A stretch of 64,000 nucleotides of DNA from Hyphomicrobiales bacterium (GTDB taxonomy: Bacteria > Pseudomonadota > Alphaproteobacteria > Rhizobiales > Rhizobiaceae): positions 372,001 to 436,000 of the forward strand of contig UBTF01000012.1 of the NCBI GenBank assembly GCA_900468285.1, in the 5' to 3' direction. The notes under the pieces are model-generated. The model was given only the letters and a program-made list of their open reading frames with translations. It had not been told where the DNA came from and did no database searches. Numbering within the stretch: position 1 is the stretch's first letter; every line of letters starts with the position of its first letter. The position numbers were made by a program, and so were the translations under genes. This document shows, in pieces, positions 59,986 through 64,000 of the stretch.

Positions 59986-62163
59986 GTGCAGGAAGACAAC
60001 AACAACAAACCGGCGCGCCGTAAACGCCATATTCTGCTGCGGATCGATTCATGGATCGATTCCGGCCTGTGGACAACCGCATCCCGCGTTTTCGACTTCT
60101 GGGAAGAGGTTACGATTGCCTCGCGCAAACTGCATGTCCGCGGCTGGAAGAAATTTCTCATCAACATCGCCGATGATGCGCTGACCGTTGGCACCGCCGG
60201 CACCGTGCTGATGCTGGCACTGGCTCTGCCCGCCTTTGAGGAAACGAAGAAGGACTGGCGCTATCGCGGTGATTTCGCTGTTACTTTTCTGGACCGCTAC
60301 GGCAACACGATCGGCCATCGCGGCATTATCCACGAAGATTCCGTGCCCATCGACCAGATGCCGGACCATTTCATCAAGGCTGTCCTGGCCACCGAGGACC
60401 GGCGCTTTTTCGAACATTTCGGCATAGACTTCATCGGCCTTGCCCGCGCCATGAGCGAGAATGCCCGCGCAGGCGGCGTCGTGCAGGGTGGCTCCACGCT
60501 AACCCAGCAGCTGGCGAAGAACCTGTTCCTGACCAATGAGCGCTCGCTGGAACGCAAGATCAAGGAAGCCTTTCTCGCATTGTGGCTGGAAGCCAACATG
60601 TCCAAGAAGGAAATCCTCAGCCTTTATCTCGACCGCGCCTATATGGGCGGCGGCACCTTCGGCGCGGCGGCGGCAGCGCAATTCTATTTCGGCAAGAACC
60701 TGACGGATGTGACGCTGGCGGAATCCGCCATTCTGGCCGGTCTATTCAAGGCACCGGCAAAATACGCACCGCACGTCAACCTTCCCGCAGCGCGCGCCCG
60801 TGCCAATACGGTTCTCTCCAACCTCGTGCAGGGTGGATTGATGACCGAAGGTCAGGTCGTTGGCGCGCGTCGCAACCCGGCAACCGTCATCGACCGCGAA
60901 GATGTCAAGGCGCCGGATTATTTCCTCGACTGGGCCTTTGACGAAGTGCAGCGGCTGGCCAAGGAAGGCAAGATCAAGGACCACACGGTCATGGTTCGCA
61001 CCACGCTCGATACCGGCCTGCAGCAGGCTGCCGAGCAGGCCATGGAAGGCAGCCTTCGCGAATTTGGTGAAGGCTACAAGGTCAAGCAGGGCGCGATGGT
61101 GATGATCGAAAATCGTGGCGGCATTCGCGCCATGGTCGGCGGTCGTGACTACGGCGAAAGCCAGTTCAACCGCGCAACAGCCGCCCTTCGCCAGCCGGGT
61201 TCCTCCTTCAAGGTCTATACCTATTCAGCCGCCATGGAGAAGGGCTACAAGCCGGAAACGCTGATTTCCGACGCCCCGGTGACGTGGCGCGGCTGGTCGC
61301 CGCAGAACTATGGCCGCTCCTATGCGGGCAAGGTGACGCTGCAGACAGCACTTGCGAAATCCTACAACACGGTGCCCGTGCGGCTTGCCAAGGATGTGCT
61401 GGGCACGCAAATCATTGCCGATACGGCCAAGGCCATGGGCGTTGCCACGCCGCTTCGCACCGACAAGACCATTCCGCTCGGCACATCGGAAGTCACCGTG
61501 CTGGATCAGGCAACCGGCTATGCCGTGTTTCCGGCAGGCGGTATGCAGGCCCGTCGCCACGGCATCGAGCAGGTGCTGGATTACGAAGGCACGGTTCTCT
61601 ACGATTTCGACCGCGATGAGCCGCCGGCACAGCGCGTTCTTTCCGAAGAGGCCAATTCCAAGATGAACCGGATGCTGGTGACGATCCCCGTGGAGGGAAC
61701 GGCGCGGCGCGGCGCACTCGACAATGGCATCGTCTCGGGCGGCAAGACCGGCACATCGCAATCCTACCGCGATGCCTGGTATGTCGGCTTTACCGGCAAC
61801 TACACCACCGCCGTCTGGTTCGGAAATGACGACTTCACCTCCATGAACAACATGACCGGCGGCGCCCTGCCCGCCATGACGTTCAAGCGGCTGATGGATT
61901 ATGCCCACCAGGGCATGGAACTGCGCCCCATTCCCGGCATCCAGAACCCGCTGCCCTCAGGCTCGCGCCCACAGCCCGCGACCGGTGCGGAAGTAGCCTC
62001 GACAGATGCCAATGCCCTGCCAGCCCTAACCCGCCCCCGCGCCCTCTCCGCCGAAGCCACCCGCGTCATCCGCGCCATCGGCAAGAAGTTGAAGGAGGCG
62101 TCAGCCCCGACGATTACGGTGCAGAAGGTTGCGGATGTCGGTGGAGATGGGGTGAAGCGGTAG
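59986..62163 (+). CDS. Class A penicillin-binding protein (PBP1-type)
   Basis: The 725-residue protein has a basic cytoplasmic N-terminus, a membrane helix at about 66-86, a glycosyltransferase domain (GT51) with the catalytic Glu in 'AVLATEDRRFFEHFGIDF' and 'QGGSTLTQQLAKNLFLTNER', and a transpeptidase domain with SxxK ('PGSSFKVYTY'), SxN ('KSYNTVPV') and KTG ('SGGKTGTSQSY'). It builds and cross-links peptidoglycan. Start GTG at 59986 with AGGA upstream. The long cytoplasmic N-terminus (about 65 residues) is typical of alphaproteobacterial enzymes. Full length. Confidence 0.93.
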   Translation: MQEDNNNKPARRKRHILLRIDSWIDSGLWTTASRVFDFWEEVTIASRKLHVRGWKKFLINIADDALTVGTAGTVLMLALALPAFEETKKDWRYRGDFAVTFLDRYGNTIGHRGIIHEDSVPIDQMPDHFIKAVLATEDRRFFEHFGIDFIGLARAMSENARAGGVVQGGSTLTQQLAKNLFLTNERSLERKIKEAFLALWLEANMSKKEILSLYLDRAYMGGGTFGAAAAAQFYFGKNLTDVTLAESAILAGLFKAPAKYAPHVNLPAARARANTVLSNLVQGGLMTEGQVVGARRNPATVIDREDVKAPDYFLDWAFDEVQRLAKEGKIKDHTVMVRTTLDTGLQQAAEQAMEGSLREFGEGYKVKQGAMVMIENRGGIRAMVGGRDYGESQFNRATAALRQPGSSFKVYTYSAAMEKGYKPETLISDAPVTWRGWSPQNYGRSYAGKVTLQTALAKSYNTVPVRLAKDVLGTQIIADTAKAMGVATPLRTDKTIPLGTSEVTVLDQATGYAVFPAGGMQARRHGIEQVLDYEGTVLYDFDRDEPPAQRVLSEEANSKMNRMLVTIPVEGTARRGALDNGIVSGGKTGTSQSYRDAWYVGFTGNYTTAVWFGNDDFTSMNNMTGGALPAMTFKRLMDYAHQGMELRPIPGIQNPLPSGSRPQPATGAEVASTDANALPALTRPRALSAEATRVIRAIGKKLKEASAPTITVQKVADVGGDGVKR

Positions 62164-62277
62164 GTTTAGATCGTTCCCCGCACACTCGCTTACCTAAGCG
62201 CATTCATCGGGGGGCGAAATTTCTTACGACAATCGGTCCGTTGCTAGAATGTCCACATAGATCCTGAAGACGAGCAA

Positions 62278-62769
62278 CTAGCCCTCATCTTCAGCGATCC
62301 GAAGGTCTGTCAGAAACTGATTGAAGCTCGGGGAATAGAAGGCCACCAGCCCGTTCTCCTCCGCCTCCTCCAGCGTCTCTGCCTCACCCTCGTAAGCTAC
62401 CATCTCGTGATCTAAAACAAAAATCTGACCATTTCTTTCCTTTGACAGGCAGATCATGATGGAGTTGCCGCCAGCATCATTTCCAATGACGAAAAGCGCA
62501 GGCGGAAGGGGGTATGCACTGGGTTTGGTGAATTCTCTCTCAATCTCCACCAAGTCACACATATGCCGAAGCTGGAGTTCTCGCCCGTCGGTATCGCGAT
62601 ATTCGACGGGTGTATTAAAAATCATGCCGCCGCCCGAACGCTTCAGGAATGCTCTCAACGCTTCAGGAAGCGGAACTCCGGTTCTTCCCTCAAAGCGCGA
62701 GAGTTCCGCCTCGGTCGCAGGCGTCCCGCCCTCGTTCTCTATGCTTGCCACGAATTCGTCCAGTGTCAT
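62278..62769 (-). CDS. SUKH (SMI1/KNR4) family protein, possible immunity protein
   Basis: The 163-residue protein has the SMI1/KNR4 fold signature: 'ATEAELSRFEGRTGVPLPEA', 'LRAFLKRSGGGMIF', 'LFVIGNDAGGNSIMICLS' and an acidic end. In bacteria such proteins often neutralise toxins of polymorphic secretion systems. The start at 62769 has GGAGT before it. It lies 44 bases after the DUF6892-type gene on the same strand, probably in one operon. Confidence 0.87.
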   Translation of the reverse strand: MTLDEFVASIENEGGTPATEAELSRFEGRTGVPLPEALRAFLKRSGGGMIFNTPVEYRDTDGRELQLRHMCDLVEIEREFTKPSAYPLPPALFVIGNDAGGNSIMICLSKERNGQIFVLDHEMVAYEGEAETLEEAEENGLVAFYSPSFNQFLTDLRIAEDEG

Positions 62770-62813
62770 TGCGTGTACTCCGTTCAATGCACGTATGGTA
62801 AACTTTAGCCAGC

Positions 62814-64000
62814 TCAAATACGTTCTTCATTCAGAACCTGCACACCCTTGTCTTTGAGAGACTTCAGAAGTTTAGGGCTGGGCTTGCTGTTTTCCAGGCC
62901 GCTGAACCGTCTCAGGCTTGGCAAGAGGGCAAAATCATCAATCGCCTTATTGGTGATCCGGACGACGTCATCGCCAACACCGGGATCCCAGAATGGGAAA
63001 ATTTGATACATAAACCGAGAGCCACCATCGATGCCGCTGGATTGGTGCAAAGTCTCGACCTTCACTAGAAGCTCATTAGGAATATCCAAGTTTTGGAAAT
63101 ACTTTTTGGCTTCTGGAATGATATTGTATCCGTCTGTCTCGATGTCGATCTCACGCTTATCATACTCTTTTGCAAACTCATGGATGTCGAAAGCAGGCGT
63201 CAATATTTTCTGCCGATACATTAGCTCCTCTATGACGAGAAGCTTGAGACCGAAGTCCTTGAATCTGTTGTCGGAAGCCTTCGGCATTGGGTATTTCTTC
63301 GGTTGGTTCCGATAGTTGTCAGCATCATTGAGCAGCGCCGCTAATCGAACACAGCTTATGAGAGGCAATCGCTGGATAGAAACTTTCAGGGCTTTTCTTG
63401 TCCCGACTGACACTGCGACCCGCCGTACGGCGATTGTCCATCGCTGCTGATCCCAACGTCCAAAGTCGCTTTCTATCAACGCCAGCTCTTTCTTATATTT
63501 TTCTAGATTTTCGACATCCCGCTTTCGCAACTCATCTGCAGACATAAAATTTTCTTTTTTGTATTGTGTTGACGAAATTCGATGTTCCTGACGTTCAACT
63601 GTATCTCGCATCCTAGCAATCTCGGCAGCCTGCTTTGTTGCCTCTACATTTAGGGTTTTAAGGAGAAATTTCTCGACAAAATCAGTCGTAGTCTCCAACG
63701 ACCAAGACGTCGCGTCACGCAGGGTAAGCGCGACAATATCGGCAGCTTTTGCATGGAGCGTATTCGTCTTTCTGGCATAATGGCCCAGCATGTCATAAGC
63801 GAAGCTGCGCATCGGACCTTCTGTGACATCCTTTCTCTCCAGGATGTAAAAGCGCAGGAGATCACTCACGAGCACTGATCCATCCGTATCATCCGCGAGC
63901 ATCCCGCCAAGAACCAGACTTGTTTGCTCTGGGAAGGCTCGAAACAATTTGGCTATCATAGGGCGCAGGTCAGCGTCGATTTCCGGCGCTTCCACAGAAT
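62814..64000 (-). CDS. DUF6892-domain protein, 5' end missing at the window edge
   Basis: The frame is open from the right edge to 62814, so at least 395 residues are seen and the true start lies outside. The last 170 residues match the DUF6892 type ('DFGLKLLVIEELMYRQKILT', 'FDIHEFAKEYDKREIDIETD', 'YNIIPEAKKYFQNLDIPNEL'). The upstream part is helical and charged ('AAEIARMRDTVERQEHRISS') and includes a coiled-coil-like stretch; I do not recognise it. DUF6892 proteins often occur beside SUKH genes, as here. The region looks richer in A and T than its neighbours. Function unknown; a toxin/immunity accessory role is possible. Confidence 0.7.
   Translation of the reverse strand, partial: SVEAPEIDADLRPMIAKLFRAFPEQTSLVLGGMLADDTDGSVLVSDLLRFYILERKDVTEGPMRSFAYDMLGHYARKTNTLHAKAADIVALTLRDATSWSLETTTDFVEKFLLKTLNVEATKQAAEIARMRDTVERQEHRISSTQYKKENFMSADELRKRDVENLEKYKKELALIESDFGRWDQQRWTIAVRRVAVSVGTRKALKVSIQRLPLISCVRLAALLNDADNYRNQPKKYPMPKASDNRFKDFGLKLLVIEELMYRQKILTPAFDIHEFAKEYDKREIDIETDGYNIIPEAKKYFQNLDIPNELLVKVETLHQSSGIDGGSRFMYQIFPFWDPGVGDDVVRITNKAIDDFALLPSLRRFSGLENSKPSPKLLKSLKDKGVQVLNEERI

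Noticed and set aside
1-64000. CRISPR arrays, tRNA or rRNA genes and insertion sequences
   Set aside because: I found no regularly spaced repeats, no T-loop-type consensus in a cloverleaf context, and no transposase or flanking inverted repeats.

Overview
The window looks like chromosomal DNA of an alphaproteobacterium of the Brucella/Ochrobactrum group (Hyphomicrobiales). This is inferred from gene content: a FeuN-FeuP-FeuQ signalling locus beside a ccmIEFH cytochrome c maturation operon, a DegP protease, a two-component pair, glnE and a PleC-type kinase in one run, a complete RcGTA-type gene transfer agent cluster, and promoter motifs of the CtrA and EcfG type. I see no tRNA, rRNA, CRISPR array, insertion sequence or plasmid function.

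Layout. 1-5.4 kb: a gene-poor stretch, then a PixA-type inclusion body protein, an unrecognised helix-turn-helix-like protein, an EamA transporter and a small soluble chemotaxis-receptor-like protein with its signalling tip before its sensor part. 5.4-10.6 kb (+): pepN and pleC, with a CtrA-type site in front of pleC. 10.7-26.2 kb (all -): metallophosphoesterase, glnE, histidine kinase and response regulator, degP, ccmH/F/E/I (chained by ATGA overlaps), a lipoprotein, feuQ, feuP and feuN.

26.4-42.5 kb (-) is a gene transfer agent cluster that reads, in transcription order, small and large terminase, endolysin, a Dabb-domain protein, portal, a small membrane protein, prohead protease, HK97 capsid, connector and head-closure proteins, tail terminator, tail tube, tail chaperones, short tape measure, three baseplate/cell-wall genes, a 1267-residue host-contact protein and a holin-like protein. 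Every reading frame is intact. Inside it, on the opposite strand, lies a 35-codon gene with its own EcfG-like promoter and rho-independent terminator.

42.8-53.6 kb: a membrane alpha/beta hydrolase, the mqsRA toxin-antitoxin pair with a 17-nt palindromic operator, a divergent Lrp regulator and saccharopine dehydrogenase-like pair, selO, a frameshifted di-haem cytochrome facing a truncated paralogue that has lost its haem histidine, a GH32 fructosidase, and two short genes behind a perfect EcfG-type promoter. 53.6-56.9 kb (-): a copper operon copA-cueR-copZ with a MerR-type promoter (19-bp spacer). 57-62.2 kb: a lipoprotein, a dinJ-yafQ pair, a class D beta-lactamase with an altered KTG motif, a YcgN-type cysteine cluster protein and a class A penicillin-binding protein. 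62.2-64 kb (-): a SUKH (SMI1/KNR4) protein and the 3' part of a DUF6892-type gene cut by the window edge; this end looks compositionally different and may be an acquired toxin/immunity island.

The most promising material for something new is the set of non-canonical parts in the gene transfer agent cluster (endolysin, Dabb protein, holin-like protein, embedded antisense small gene and the twin AATCGATT sites between them), the domain-splitting cytochrome pair at 48.6-51 kb, and the right-edge SUKH/DUF6892 locus.
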